64,000 nucleotides of DNA, taken from contig NZ_JBJKFD010000001.1 in NCBI RefSeq assembly GCF_049723905.1, positions 3,162,001 through 3,226,000 on the forward strand, read 5' to 3'. A program made the position numbers and the translations under genes. The stretch is from G963665185 sp049723905 (GTDB lineage Bacteria > Desulfobacterota > Desulfovibrionia > Desulfovibrionales > Desulfovibrionaceae). Positions 40,575-49,995 of this stretch are shown in pieces. Each line of letters opens with the position of its first letter. The first letter of the stretch is position 1. The notes beneath the pieces were generated by a model, which saw only the letters and a program-made list of their open reading frames with translations, searched no databases and was not told the origin of the DNA.

Positions 40575-41469
40575 ACCCCTGTTTGGCATGGCCTAGGAGG
40601 TAGGTGGATGCGACAATGACCACGGAGCCGGCAATGGTCAGCATATCTGGAATTTCGTTGAAGAACATGAGGCCGAATATGGCTGCGAAGACTATTTCCA
40701 GGTAGCCCACGGCGCTGATAGTGGCGGCTTTGCCCAGGGCGTAGCCTTTGGTCATGTAGTATTGCCCGGCGTTCATGAAGATTGCGGACAGGAGCAGGGG
40801 AATTGCCCCTTGCAGGCTGGGGACAATCCAGTTTGCTCCGTCTGCCAGTGGTGCGACCACCAGGACGACGAGCAGGGGGTAGAGCATGATGGTGCCCGGG
40901 TGTTCGGTTTTGGCAAGCTGGCGCACGGCCAGGATGGCCAGGGAGCTGCACACCACGGCAGCAAAGGCCATGACAACGCCCAGGTGGTTCAGGTGGTGTG
41001 TGTCGGGGAAGAGAAAGCCGGGCTTGGTGACCAGGGTAACGCCGATCAGGCTTGCCAGAATGCACAGCCAGGCCGAGGGCGGCAGTTTTTCCTTGAGCAC
41101 GAACGAGGCGAGCACCGCCACAAGGACGGGGTGCAGGAATATGATGACCGTGGCGTCGGCAAGGGGCAGCAGCACAAATGCGCTGATCATGCAGAAGAAG
41201 GAACAGGCCCCGAACACACCGCGCACGATGAGCAGGGGCTTTTGTTTGCCAAGGTGGTGGACCCCGGCTTTGCGGCGGAGGAAGAGGCAGAAGAAGAGGC
41301 CGATGACCCCTCTGGCAAAGACGATTTCTGAAAATGGGACGTATCCGCCGGTCATTTTGATGGCGGCCGCACCAATGCTGAAGAATATGGTGCCGAGAAG
41401 CATGAGGCGGACTCCGGGATGGATTCCCAGAAAGCTTTGAGGCTGCACGGCGTTGGTTTCGAGTTTCAT
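40573..41469 (-). CDS. EamA/DMT-family transporter
   Basis: A 298-residue membrane protein of about ten helices with both EamA halves: LMLLGTIFFSIGAAAIKMTGG and IVFARGVIGLFFCLFLRRKAG at the start, and ISAVGYLEIVFAAIFGLMFF near the end. The ATG at 41469 gives MKLETN; AAGAAG lies 8 nt upstream. Substrate unknown. Its stop codon is the first triplet of family-A copy A11. It runs against putA, from which it is separated by B6, P6 and A11. Confidence 0.88.
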   Translation of the reverse strand: MKLETNAVQPQSFLGIHPGVRLMLLGTIFFSIGAAAIKMTGGYVPFSEIVFARGVIGLFFCLFLRRKAGVHHLGKQKPLLIVRGVFGACSFFCMISAFVLLPLADATVIIFLHPVLVAVLASFVLKEKLPPSAWLCILASLIGVTLVTKPGFLFPDTHHLNHLGVVMAFAAVVCSSLAILAVRQLAKTEHPGTIMLYPLLVVLVVAPLADGANWIVPSLQGAIPLLLSAIFMNAGQYYMTKGYALGKAATISAVGYLEIVFAAIFGLMFFNEIPDMLTIAGSVVIVASTYLLGHAKQG

Positions 41470-41792
41470 TACAAATGCTTCTTGGTTGAAATCTATGTAC
41501 AAAAAAACAAGGGATGAGCCGGTGGTTGCCGGGCTGTGCCCTGGTGGGAAGTGTCGAAAACGGAAGGCTTGATGCTGGCGTCTGACGCGAACCGGTAGGC
41601 CATGTGGCGACGACTTCGCCTTAGCGTTATTGGTATGCAGCTGTCAAAAACAATCGCTTGTTCGGAGTGATCGTAGATGGTTTTTTATGGCTTTTGGCAT
41701 GAGAATATGAAAAGTTAGTTGTAGAATCGTCAAACCTATGCAGGACATCGTGTGTAGTTTTCAATCAACCCCCATCCTTTGGAGAAAAAGCT
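41470..41792. other. Non-coding region between EamA and molbindin genes
   Basis: A 323-bp divergent promoter region. I looked for a molybdenum-cofactor riboswitch or a ModE operator and could not recognise either. A small AACAA...TTGTT inverted repeat near 41650-41665 is the only palindrome seen. Confidence 0.35.
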
Positions 41793-42002
41793 ATGGAAGT
41801 CAGTGCAAGAAACCTTATTCCCGGTACAATCAAAAAAATCGTGATCGGTATGGTGAATGCGGAAGTGGTCATTGAAGCCGCTCCCGGTGTGGAAATCGTT
41901 TCCGTCATCACCAAGGATTCCGTGGAACGCATGGGCCTCAAGGAAGGCTCCAAGGTCAAGGCCATGGTCAAGGCCACCAGCGTCATGGTTGTAACGGACT
42001 AA
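41793..42002 (+). CDS. Molbindin (Mop), molybdate-binding TOBE-domain protein
   Basis: A 69-residue protein consisting of one TOBE/Mop domain: SARNLIPGTIKKIVIGMVNA, VVIEAAPGVEIVSVITKDSV and MGLKEGSKVKAMVKATSVMV. Mop proteins assemble into hexamers that store molybdate or tungstate in the cytoplasm. GGAG precedes the ATG. It stands alone, without mod transporter genes, and is followed by a strong terminator. Sulfate reducers need Mo/W for formate dehydrogenases, so storage makes sense (inference). Confidence 0.92.
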   Translation: MEVSARNLIPGTIKKIVIGMVNAEVVIEAAPGVEIVSVITKDSVERMGLKEGSKVKAMVKATSVMVVTD

Positions 42003-42008
42003 GACCGC

Positions 42009-42058
42009 AGGTTTTCCGGAAACGATGCGGCCTGCGGGTCGCGTTGTTTCCGGAACCG
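42009..42058. promoter_or_regulatory. Inverted repeat after the molbindin gene
   Basis: GGTTTTCCGGAAAC and GTTTCCGG-AACC pair around a 22-nt spacer that contains a smaller CG-rich hairpin; probably a 3' end structure. Confidence 0.5.
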
Positions 42059-42075
42059 AACGCGCCTGAACGCCC

Positions 42076-42120
42076 AAGGGCCCGAAGAAGCAAGCCTGGC
42101 TTGTCACTTCGGGCCCTTCT
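42076..42120. terminator. Terminator after the molbindin gene
   Basis: AAGGGCCCGAAG and CTTCGGGCCCTT pair perfectly; AAGCAAG and GCTTG extend the stem inward. Ends with TTCT; also usable for the convergent RNase gene. Confidence 0.75.
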
Positions 42121-42154
42121 GCGTTTGGAATTGGGCCTGGAAAAAGCGGGGAGG

Positions 42155-44200
42155 CTAGGCTTCCAGCACCTCTGCCACGTGGATTTCGTTCATCAGGGGA
42201 TCAACCTTGCCGAAGCTGATCATGAACAGCATGCCGGGGTGGCATTTTTCTCCGGCCAGTTTTTTGTCCGCGCGCACGAAAATCTGCAGCTCGGGAACGG
42301 CCAGGGTAATGAAGTTTCCGTTGTCGTCCACGGCCACTGCCTCGCGCAGGCTTTTGCGATTCTGGCGGCAGAATTCCAGTTTCCAGTAGCGCGGGCGGAA
42401 GCGTTGCACCTGCCCGGCTGCTTCCAGGCGTGCCACCAGCCGGGGCCGCATGGTTTCCAGCTCTTCCTTGCTCCAGCGGGGCGTGCCGTGGGCCAGCCAA
42501 TGGCCTATCTGGGCGCAGTTGACCAGGTCGGGATAGCGGCGCAGGGGCGAGGTGGACGGCGCATAGGCCTGCAGGCCCAGCCCTCTGTGCGGGCGGGGCT
42601 CCACTTCCAGCAGCGAGGGGCCGAACTGCTTGACGATGGCAAAGATGTCGTGCGGCTCGGTCCACAGGCCTGCGTATTCCTTGGGCAGGGTGAAATCCTG
42701 GGTGCGGTGGTACAGCCCTATTTCCCGTTCAGCAGCCCAGTTTGCCACGGCCTCGTTGGCCAGAATCATCATCTCGCTGACCAGTACCTGGGCCTTGGGC
42801 GTGGCAGGCTTCATCACCACTTCCACGCGGGTGTTGGCGCCTTCTTCGTGCAGAACCACTTCCGGGTCGGGCCGGTCGATGACAATGGCCCCGTGCTGTA
42901 TGCGGACCTGGCGCAACAATTCGCCCAGCTCGGCGGCGCGGGCCACCATGGGCCCCCAGTCCGGGGTGCTTTCGCCTTCTATGGCCTCTTCGGCCAGATC
43001 ATAGGTAATGTTATGGGCCAGGCGCACGGTCTGCATGCGGATATCGCAGTCCAGCAGGTGCCCGGTTGCATCCAGATGAAAATCCATGACCATGGAGGGG
43101 CGTACCTTGCCTTCCAGCAGGCTGTAGACCCCGGTGCCCATTTCTTCGGGCATCATGTGCAGGGAGCCTTCGGGCAGGTAGATGCTGGTACTGCGGTCGA
43201 ACACGGCCTTGTCCAGGGGGCCGCCGAAGTTCCAGGCAAAGGCCGGGTTGGCCAGAGCCAGGCGCAGGCGGAAGCCGCCGTCCGGGTGGTCTTCCAGATG
43301 AAAGGCGTCGTCGATGTCGCGGGTGCTGGCCGAGTCGATGCTCAGGAAGCCTTCGGCCTCGGGCGTGTCCAGGGCCTCCACGCGTTGCATCTGGGCGGCT
43401 ATTTCATCGGCGTAGGCCGTGCTCCAGTCGTTGCCCCGTTCGTAATCGGCCTGGTCCAGGTGGAAATTGTAGTGGTTGGGTACAATGCCCCATTTTTGGG
43501 CCAGGAGCAGAGGCAGATGGGGCGAGTCGGGAAAGCCTTTGCGCAGGTCGCGCCATATCGGGCCGTAATCGGCGTCCTCGGGGTCGGCCATGAGTGCCAT
43601 GAGCAGTTCCCGCAGCTTGTCCGCGGTTTCTTTTTCCGGCTCGGCAGGCGATTTGCCGTCCCATACGGCGCGCAAAAAATCGCGGCCCGAGGAAACGAGT
43701 TTTTGCCGGATGCGTTCCCGTTCCATTTCCGTCTGTTTGCGCTCCACGGCTTCGGGGTCGAGGATGGTGAATTCCGGGGGCTGGAACTTGTAGTGGGATT
43801 TTCCTGCCAGCAGGGCGCGGCCCATGGCGGCAATCTGATCCGCGTCCGGCTCCTGGAAGATCATTTCCGCGAACCACGGGGCGGGGGCCGAGGGGACTTC
43901 ACCCTGGGCCATTTCCCACAGTTCGGCCACGTCCAGGGACGCCTCGATGGTCTGGCGTTTTTCCTGGCGGCTGTTCAGTTCGGCTTCTATGTCGTTTTTG
44001 GACACGTCCGGGGAAAGGGCCGGGCCGGACCAGGGAAGCAGCCGGCTGGCAGGCAGTTTGGTTTCCCGTTTGTTCAGGGTGTAGAGCCTGAGTTTGCCGG
44101 ATTGTTCTTCCAGCACCCAGGCCAGCATGGGGGCGTTGCCCTGCATGAATTCCACCACGCAGCCGGGGCCGGGGTGTTGAATAATCGAAGTGGCGCTCAT
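42155..44200 (-). CDS. Ribonuclease II family (RNB-domain) protein
   Basis: A 681-residue exoribonuclease-like protein. The RNB domain shows DSASTRDIDDAFHLEDHPDG, where the conserved Asp cluster binds the catalytic metal, followed by TSPLRRYPDLVNCAQIGHWL, which is highly typical. The N-terminal part (about 1-240) is not a standard cold-shock domain and seems specific to Desulfovibrionales homologues; a partial S1-like end follows. The start is uncertain: ATG at 44200 (behind GGCGGA) or 44239. It degrades RNA from the 3' end; it is not rnr or rnb by name with confidence. Confidence 0.88.
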   Translation of the reverse strand: MSATSIIQHPGPGCVVEFMQGNAPMLAWVLEEQSGKLRLYTLNKRETKLPASRLLPWSGPALSPDVSKNDIEAELNSRQEKRQTIEASLDVAELWEMAQGEVPSAPAPWFAEMIFQEPDADQIAAMGRALLAGKSHYKFQPPEFTILDPEAVERKQTEMERERIRQKLVSSGRDFLRAVWDGKSPAEPEKETADKLRELLMALMADPEDADYGPIWRDLRKGFPDSPHLPLLLAQKWGIVPNHYNFHLDQADYERGNDWSTAYADEIAAQMQRVEALDTPEAEGFLSIDSASTRDIDDAFHLEDHPDGGFRLRLALANPAFAWNFGGPLDKAVFDRSTSIYLPEGSLHMMPEEMGTGVYSLLEGKVRPSMVMDFHLDATGHLLDCDIRMQTVRLAHNITYDLAEEAIEGESTPDWGPMVARAAELGELLRQVRIQHGAIVIDRPDPEVVLHEEGANTRVEVVMKPATPKAQVLVSEMMILANEAVANWAAEREIGLYHRTQDFTLPKEYAGLWTEPHDIFAIVKQFGPSLLEVEPRPHRGLGLQAYAPSTSPLRRYPDLVNCAQIGHWLAHGTPRWSKEELETMRPRLVARLEAAGQVQRFRPRYWKLEFCRQNRKSLREAVAVDDNGNFITLAVPELQIFVRADKKLAGEKCHPGMLFMISFGKVDPLMNEIHVAEVLEA

Positions 44201-44411
44201 TTTTCCGCCGATGGTCGCAAGGTGAAGCGTAATAAACATGTCGGCCCGGCTCCCGAAAAGGAACCGGGACCGTCATGTACGCAAGTATTCTTCGGAGGCG
44301 GATACCCTCTACAGAGGTCCGCGATGTGTGGATGGTCCGGGTGTGCGGGGCGGCTTTGTCCGGCAGGTGGGTACGTGCCGGGCGGCGGTATCCCGCGCTT
44401 TGGGCGTACTC

Positions 44412-45686
44412 CTAGTGCTTGAAGGAGCGCTGTCCCGTAAAGACCATGGCCACCTGGGGGCTGGCTTCGTTGACCGCGCCGATAACCTCGGTGTCGCGGA
44501 TGGAGCCGCCCGGCTGGGCAATGGCGGTTACGCCCTGCTCCACAGCCAGGTCCACGCCGTCGCGGAAGGGGAAGAAGCCGTCGGATACCAGTACGGTTCC
44601 GGCCAGTCCGCCCTTGGCTTCGGCAGTGCGTTTTTCAATGTCGGCCAGGGCCTTGGCGGCAGACTCGTCGGTCTGGGCCTTCAGCTGAAGTTCGTACACG
44701 GAGCAGCCCTGTTCCTTGAAGCACAGGCCGTCGGCGTACTTGGTGTAGGCCTTGCCAATGGTGATCTGCACGCAGCCCACCCGGTCCTGTTCGCCGGTTC
44801 CGATGGCGACGGTGGCGCCGTCGCGCACAAAGATGACCGAGTTGGAGGTGACACCGGCTTCCACGGCCCAGGCAAAGAGCAGGTCGTCCGCTTCCTTGGG
44901 ATTGGGGCCGCGGGCGGTAACGCTCACGCCGTCTTTTTCCGCCTGCGCGGGCAGAAAATCGTCCGCGCTCAGGATGCGGTTGCGGAAGGAGAACTGCAGA
45001 ATCTGTCCGCCGTCGATGAGGGACTTGAACTCCAGGAACGGCTCTCCGGCCAGATCGGCCAGATTGTTGATGCCGGGAATCTGGAGAATGCGCAGATTCT
45101 TCTTGGACTTGAGAATATCCAGGGCAGCGGGCTCGAAATCCGGGGCCGCCACCACTTCGAAATATGCGGTGTTGATCTGTTCCGCCGTGGAAACGTCCAG
45201 GGTGCGGTTGACCACGATGGTTCCGCCAAAGGCGGCGATGCGGTCCGAGGCGAAGGCCTTGGTAAAGGCGTCGCACAGGCTTTCCGCAGACCAGGCCGCG
45301 CCCGAGGGGTTGTTGTGCTTCAGGATTATGGCGGCGGGTTTGGCGCCGAGGTACTGCAGCATGTTCAGCCCGTTGTCCACGTCGGTCAGGTTGATCTTGC
45401 CGGGGTGCTTGCCCGCCTGGAGCATATGCTCTTCGGTCAGGCTGGAAACCAGACCCTTGCCGGGGCCGCGAAAGGCCACGCCGTCCAGTTCCAGGCCGCC
45501 TTCGCGCAGCTCGTACAGGGCTGCGGGCTGGTCGGGGTTTTCCCCGTAGCGCAAACCTTTTTCCGCACCGTCCAGTGTCCAGGTGCGTTTGGCAAACACC
45601 AGTTTGGTGGCGCCAAGGGTTATGGTCATTTCCTGGGGAAAGGAATCCTGCTGTATGGTCTTGTACATTGCTTTCAGATCGCTCAT
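44412..45686 (-). CDS. Stand-alone AICAR formyltransferase (PurH transformylase domain)
   Basis: A 424-residue enzyme transferring a formyl group from 10-formyl-THF to AICAR in purine synthesis. It matches only the C-terminal domain of PurH: LRYGENPDQPAALYE at the start, the signature AAIILKHNNPSGAA with the catalytic KH, ARGPNPKEADDLLFAW, and the end VTAIAQPGGSIRDTEVIGA. The N-terminal IMP cyclohydrolase domain of the usual ~520-residue PurH is absent, so that activity must come from another gene. AGGAGG precedes the ATG. purA lies about 2.1 kb away on the opposite strand. Confidence 0.93.
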   Translation of the reverse strand: MSDLKAMYKTIQQDSFPQEMTITLGATKLVFAKRTWTLDGAEKGLRYGENPDQPAALYELREGGLELDGVAFRGPGKGLVSSLTEEHMLQAGKHPGKINLTDVDNGLNMLQYLGAKPAAIILKHNNPSGAAWSAESLCDAFTKAFASDRIAAFGGTIVVNRTLDVSTAEQINTAYFEVVAAPDFEPAALDILKSKKNLRILQIPGINNLADLAGEPFLEFKSLIDGGQILQFSFRNRILSADDFLPAQAEKDGVSVTARGPNPKEADDLLFAWAVEAGVTSNSVIFVRDGATVAIGTGEQDRVGCVQITIGKAYTKYADGLCFKEQGCSVYELQLKAQTDESAAKALADIEKRTAEAKGGLAGTVLVSDGFFPFRDGVDLAVEQGVTAIAQPGGSIRDTEVIGAVNEASPQVAMVFTGQRSFKH

Positions 45687-45930
45687 GGGAAGCCTCCTGT
45701 CTGTACGGACGTCTTTTGTGGGAAACGTGCTTTTTCCTGACAGTCCGCGGGATACGCTCGCTTAAAAAGGCTGAGTATCACAGCCGCCCCGCAGCGGCAA
45801 ATAGATCGGTGGGGGCCGGAAGTCCGGGAAAACAAGGCCATTATCAGCATGTCCACCGGTGCTCAGGTGCGATTACCATTTGGCTCGCCATATGAATTCT
45901 GATAACAACCCGCATGCAAGGAGGGCGGAT

Positions 45931-46290
45931 TTGGAACGAGTTCTGTTAAAGATAGCAAAGCAAATCAATGCATTGGATGAAGCTTCCCTGATGGCGCTGT
46001 GGGAAAAGTATGCCGCGCAAGTGGCCCGCTTTGAACCGAGCAAGCGTTGGGAAGAGGCTGTGCTTGTGCTCAGCATCGTCCAGGGAATGCATTACAAGAA
46101 TCAGCTTTTCAACCACCACTGGGCGCAGTCGCAGAAGCCTGACGGCGGGAATGATCAGCCGGAAACGGTTTCGGGCAGCGCTTCTTCTCCCAAGCCTTCG
46201 GATTCTTCGGAATCAGTCGGGCCATCCGGCCGGGACGCCGCCAGCAAGGGCGGCAAGGTCCTCAAATTCATCCGGCGCAAGGACGGATAA
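45931..46290 (+). CDS. Hypothetical protein with TTG start (119 aa)
   Basis: A short protein with a helical N-terminal part (VLLKIAKQINALDEASLMAL, WEEAVLVLSIVQGMHYK) and a low-complexity, Ser/Pro/Gly-rich C-terminal half ending KGGKVLKFIRRKDG. I chose TTG at 45931 because a perfect AAGGAGG (45918-45924) lies 6 nt before it; ATG codons upstream have no ribosome site. No family recognised. Its last 78 bp overlap the 3' end of the convergent lytic transglycosylase gene. Confidence 0.65.
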   Translation: MERVLLKIAKQINALDEASLMALWEKYAAQVARFEPSKRWEEAVLVLSIVQGMHYKNQLFNHHWAQSQKPDGGNDQPETVSGSASSPKPSDSSESVGPSGRDAASKGGKVLKFIRRKDG

Positions 46291-47658
46291 TCCCTTCAGC
46301 ACATAATAGAAGTAGCGGATGTTGCGCACGTAGTGTGCGGCTTCGTAGCCGCGTGCGTAGCCGTGTCTGGCCTTGCTGTAGTAGCGTTTCCAGGAAAGCT
46401 GCTTAAAGGCCTTGCGGATGTTGCGCCAGCGTCTGTGGTCCAGCTTTTCGCGTTTTGCCAGCCGAATGGCGTCGCGTGTGTGCCCCATGCCCTGGTTGTA
46501 GGCTCCCAGGGCCGCGAACCAGCGGTCCCAGACCGGCAGGTCGAAGCCGTCCAGCTGGTCGTAGAGGTCGCGCAGGTAGCCTGCCCCGCCAAAGATGCTC
46601 TGGATGGGGTCCAGCCGGTTCTCGATGCCCAGGTGGTCCGCGGTGATGGAGCTTATCTGCATGAGCCCGCGCACCCCGGTCTTGCTGCGTGCAAACGGGT
46701 CGAAGCGCGACTCCTGGTAGATGACCGCGGTCAGAAAAAGAGGGTCCAGCCGGTTTTCCCGGGCCGCCTTGAGTATGGCGGTGGAGTACTGGGGCAGATG
46801 GTTCTGCAACGCTTCCTGCAGCTGGTACAGCTCGTAGTAATCCGTGCGCGAGGGCAGAAAACCGAAGTAAAGCGCTCCCAGTTCCGCACTCAGCTTGCGG
46901 CCCTGGTCCATCCAGAAGGCTTCCAGGATGAGGGGGAGCTTTTCCCGTTTGTTCGTGCGCCAGTACCAGCGGCGGAAGATCTTGTCTTCCAGCCGTTTGG
47001 TCATGCGTACGGAGGTGTAGAACGGCTGCCACAGGGAAAAAAGCCGTTCGTCCGCCATGCCGAAGCGGGTATCCTGACTTTCCACATGGTCCAGAAATTT
47101 TGTCATCTTGAGGCTGTGGGACACGGTCATGTTCTTGCCGCAGGAGGCATCGTCGGCAACTTCCCGCAGAAGTTCGGGAAGCTTCTGAATATTTTGCACC
47201 AGCACCCGGCGCGAACAGAGATTGGTGAGGTCGTTGAGCCCGTATTTATTTTTGGGGTGCACCACGACCGGGCTGGAGGCCGCATAGGTGGGGCTGGCTG
47301 CCAGATCCTCTATGCGGTCCGCCCCGCTGGGTGGGGTGAGCCCGGGGCCGATGAGGATGTCGGCCTTTCCGCGCCGCAGCAGATTCCAGCCCTGTGTCCA
47401 TGATTTGATGGGCACCCAGATGATTTTCAGCCCGTAGTTGCGGGCCAGGCTCCGGGTCAGTTCCAGTTCGAACCCCGGCCCATACGGCGAAAGACTGCTG
47501 CGCACGGCCTCGGTGGAAGGCGTGGCAATGCGGATGGTACGCGCTTCTTCTGCGCGGTGTACACGCTCCACATGCAGCACCAGAAAAACTTGCAGGACAA
47601 TGAGTATGCAAATAACTGCAAGTCTTGGTATATGGGGACTTTTTGGTATTTTTATCAT
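46213..47658 (-). CDS. MltF-like lytic transglycosylase with SBP_bac_3 domain
   Basis: A 481-residue envelope protein. An N-terminal transmembrane anchor (LAVICILIVLQVFLVLHV) is followed by a solute-binding domain (RIATPSTEAVRSSLSPYGPG, about 40-270) and a C-terminal SLT lysozyme-like domain, with the catalytic Glu in TAVIYQESRFDPFARSKTGV and RGLMQISSITADHLG, ALGAYNQGMGHTRDAI following. This is the MltF architecture that cleaves peptidoglycan. It is convergent with, and overlaps, a small gene by 78 bp. Confidence 0.92.
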   Translation of the reverse strand: MIKIPKSPHIPRLAVICILIVLQVFLVLHVERVHRAEEARTIRIATPSTEAVRSSLSPYGPGFELELTRSLARNYGLKIIWVPIKSWTQGWNLLRRGKADILIGPGLTPPSGADRIEDLAASPTYAASSPVVVHPKNKYGLNDLTNLCSRRVLVQNIQKLPELLREVADDASCGKNMTVSHSLKMTKFLDHVESQDTRFGMADERLFSLWQPFYTSVRMTKRLEDKIFRRWYWRTNKREKLPLILEAFWMDQGRKLSAELGALYFGFLPSRTDYYELYQLQEALQNHLPQYSTAILKAARENRLDPLFLTAVIYQESRFDPFARSKTGVRGLMQISSITADHLGIENRLDPIQSIFGGAGYLRDLYDQLDGFDLPVWDRWFAALGAYNQGMGHTRDAIRLAKREKLDHRRWRNIRKAFKQLSWKRYYSKARHGYARGYEAAHYVRNIRYFYYVLKGLSVLAPDEFEDLAALAGGVPAGWPD

Positions 47659-47813
47659 GAATTATTTATTGTTTGCGAGATTTGCATGCTACAGTATCGT
47701 TGACAAGTACGCCAGCTTGCTTTTATCGCCTATAGCTTGCGACCAGCGTGAAAAAATGTGCGGCCCAAATTGTGGGTCTGCTTTTCGAATGTCTGTGTAA
47801 GGAGATCAAACTC

Positions 47814-49091
47814 ATGGCCAACACTGTAATCATCGGTGCCCAATGGGGCGACGAAGGCAAAGGAAAGCTCGTCGACCTGCTGACCGAGCGCGCCGATGGT
47901 ATTGTCCGGTTTCAGGGTGGCAACAACGCCGGCCACACCTTGGTGGTTGAAGGTAAGAAAGTTGTTCTGCACCTCATCCCTTCCGGCGTGCTCCACCAGG
48001 GCAAAACTTGCATGATCGGCAACGGCGTGGTTCTCGACCCCGAGGTGTTCTGCAAGGAAATCGACACCCTGGGCGAACAGGGTGTGCCCGTAGGCCCGGA
48101 CCGTCTCATGGTCAGCCTGCGTACGCACATCATCATGCCCTACCACAAGATCTTGGATGCGGCTCGCGAGAGCTCCAAGATCAAGGGCAACAAAATCGGA
48201 ACCACGGGAAGGGGCATCGGCCCCTGCTACGAGGACAAGATGTCCCGTATCGGCATCCGGGCGGGAGACTTCCTGGATGAAGATCTGCTGCGCCGCAAGA
48301 TAGAAGCCGCCCTGCCGGAAAAGAACGCTTTGTTCGCCATGTACGGCGCCGAACAGCTCGACGTCGATCAGGTCTTTGAGCAGATTATTCCCTTTGCCCG
48401 CCGTGTCGTGGACTACATCGACGACGTGCCCGCCAAAATCCAGGGGCTGCAGGCCGAAGGCAAATCCGTGCTTTTTGAAGGTGCGCAGGGTACCCATCTG
48501 GATATCGACCACGGCACCTATCCTTTTGTCACCTCTTCCTCCACGGTTTCGGGCAACGCTGCCGCCGGTTCGGGTTGCGGCCCTGCCACCATCGAGGAAG
48601 TCGTCGCCGTGGTCAAGGCCTACACCACCCGCGTGGGCGAAGGCCCGTTCCCCTCGGAACTGGAAGACGCCGTAGGCGACCATCTGGGCGAAAAGGGCGC
48701 CGAGTTCGGTGCAACCACAGGGCGCAAGCGCCGCTGCGGCTGGCTGGACCTGGTCGTCATGCGTGAATCCGTGCGCCTGAACTCCCCCACCGGCATTGCC
48801 ATGACCAAGCTGGACGTGCTGGGCGGGTTGGAAGAACTGAAAATCTGCGTGGGCTACGACTACAAGGGCCAGCGCATTGAATATCCGCCCCAGGACCAGC
48901 ATGGTCTGGCCGAGGTGGCCCCCATTTATGAATCCTTGCCCGGCTGGAACGAGGACATCAGCGACATCACGTCGTTCGACGCCCTGCCCGCCAATGCCCG
49001 CGCCTACATCGCACGGGTGGAGGAAGTTCTGGACGTGCCTGTGAGCATCGTCTCCGTGGGTCCCGGCCGGGAACAGACCATCATCCGTTAG
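47814..49091 (+). CDS. purA: Adenylosuccinate synthetase
   Basis: PurA (425 aa) joins IMP and aspartate with GTP in AMP synthesis. Diagnostic motifs are VIIGAQWGDEGKGKLVD, QGGNNAGHTLVVEGKK, TTGRGIGPCYEDK and EGAQGTHLDIDHGTYPFVTS. The ATG at 47814 follows AAGGAGATC; a longer frame from 47748 lacks support. holB starts 4 bp after its stop, so the two are probably one operon. Divergent from the transglycosylase gene. Confidence 0.97.
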   Translation: MANTVIIGAQWGDEGKGKLVDLLTERADGIVRFQGGNNAGHTLVVEGKKVVLHLIPSGVLHQGKTCMIGNGVVLDPEVFCKEIDTLGEQGVPVGPDRLMVSLRTHIIMPYHKILDAARESSKIKGNKIGTTGRGIGPCYEDKMSRIGIRAGDFLDEDLLRRKIEAALPEKNALFAMYGAEQLDVDQVFEQIIPFARRVVDYIDDVPAKIQGLQAEGKSVLFEGAQGTHLDIDHGTYPFVTSSSTVSGNAAAGSGCGPATIEEVVAVVKAYTTRVGEGPFPSELEDAVGDHLGEKGAEFGATTGRKRRCGWLDLVVMRESVRLNSPTGIAMTKLDVLGGLEELKICVGYDYKGQRIEYPPQDQHGLAEVAPIYESLPGWNEDISDITSFDALPANARAYIARVEEVLDVPVSIVSVGPGREQTIIR

Positions 49092-49095
49092 GCGT

Positions 49096-49995
49096 ATGGC
49101 TGATTCCGGATTTCCCGATACCGGCCCGTTTGCGCGGGTTCGCGGATACCTGGACCGTCTTCGGACGGTTCCTCCCCGATCGCTGCTGCTGGAAGGCGGC
49201 AGTAGCCGGGAGAGGTTCGAGGCTGCACTGCACTGGGCCAGGCTGCTCAACTGCACGGGTGAAAACAAACCGTGTATGGCCTGCGCCCCGTGTGTGCAGA
49301 TCGGTTCGGACGCGTTCCGGGATCTGTTCGTGCTGGACGGACGGGAAGGCACCATAAAGATAGATGATGTGCGGGAAATCCGCCGCGTCATGGGCGAGCC
49401 GCCGCGCGGCAGCGGCAGCCGTGTCATCGTGCTGGCCGAGGCCCAGGAACTCACCATCGAGGCCGCCAACTCCCTGCTCAAGAATATGGAAGAGCCGCTT
49501 CCCGGCAACGTCTTTGTGCTGACCGCGCCGCAGCGGGAACGGCTGCTGCCTACACTCGTTTCGCGCAGCTTTGTGCTGACCCTGCCCTGGCCCGAGTCTG
49601 GACATCAGGACACCGCGGACACCGGGAAAAGCGGGGCCGATGGTGACGAAGAAGCCGATCTGGCGGCCTGGAGCCGCGAATTCTACAATTTTTGCCGCAC
49701 CGGGCGCGGCTGGCTTTCCATCAGCTCGGCCCGCGGCATGGTCACCAAACCCCGGGCCGAACGCTTCCTGACCCGATTGCAGGGCGACCTCACCGCCGCA
49801 CTTTCCGGAAAAGCGGAAAACGATCCAAATCCTGCCCGCGACCTGCTGGATCAATTAGGCCCCTCCGCCATCCTCCGCCTGGACGCGGCCCTGAACAGCG
49901 CACAGGAAGCCGTGGCTTATCGCGCTAATCCTGCCCTGGCTCTCGACTGGCTGGGTGTCACCATCAATGGGTGGCTGGGGATAAAGGCGCGATAA
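49096..49995 (+). CDS. holB: DNA polymerase III delta' subunit
   Basis: A 299-residue clamp-loader subunit. The zinc-binding cluster is CTGENKPCMACAPCVQIG, and VIVLAEAQELTIEAANSLLK and EPLPGNVFVLTAPQRERLLP are typical AAA+ elements; the Walker A region (LEGGSSRERF) is degenerate, as usual for delta'. The last residues GIKAR and the TAA stop lie inside family-A copy A7, so the repeat provides the end of this gene. It starts 4 bp after purA. Confidence 0.9.
   Translation: MADSGFPDTGPFARVRGYLDRLRTVPPRSLLLEGGSSRERFEAALHWARLLNCTGENKPCMACAPCVQIGSDAFRDLFVLDGREGTIKIDDVREIRRVMGEPPRGSGSRVIVLAEAQELTIEAANSLLKNMEEPLPGNVFVLTAPQRERLLPTLVSRSFVLTLPWPESGHQDTADTGKSGADGDEEADLAAWSREFYNFCRTGRGWLSISSARGMVTKPRAERFLTRLQGDLTAALSGKAENDPNPARDLLDQLGPSAILRLDAALNSAQEAVAYRANPALALDWLGVTINGWLGIKAR

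Noticed and set aside
41470..41792. Molybdenum cofactor riboswitch before the molbindin gene
   Set aside because: I could not recognise the conserved helices; a covariance search would be needed to be sure.
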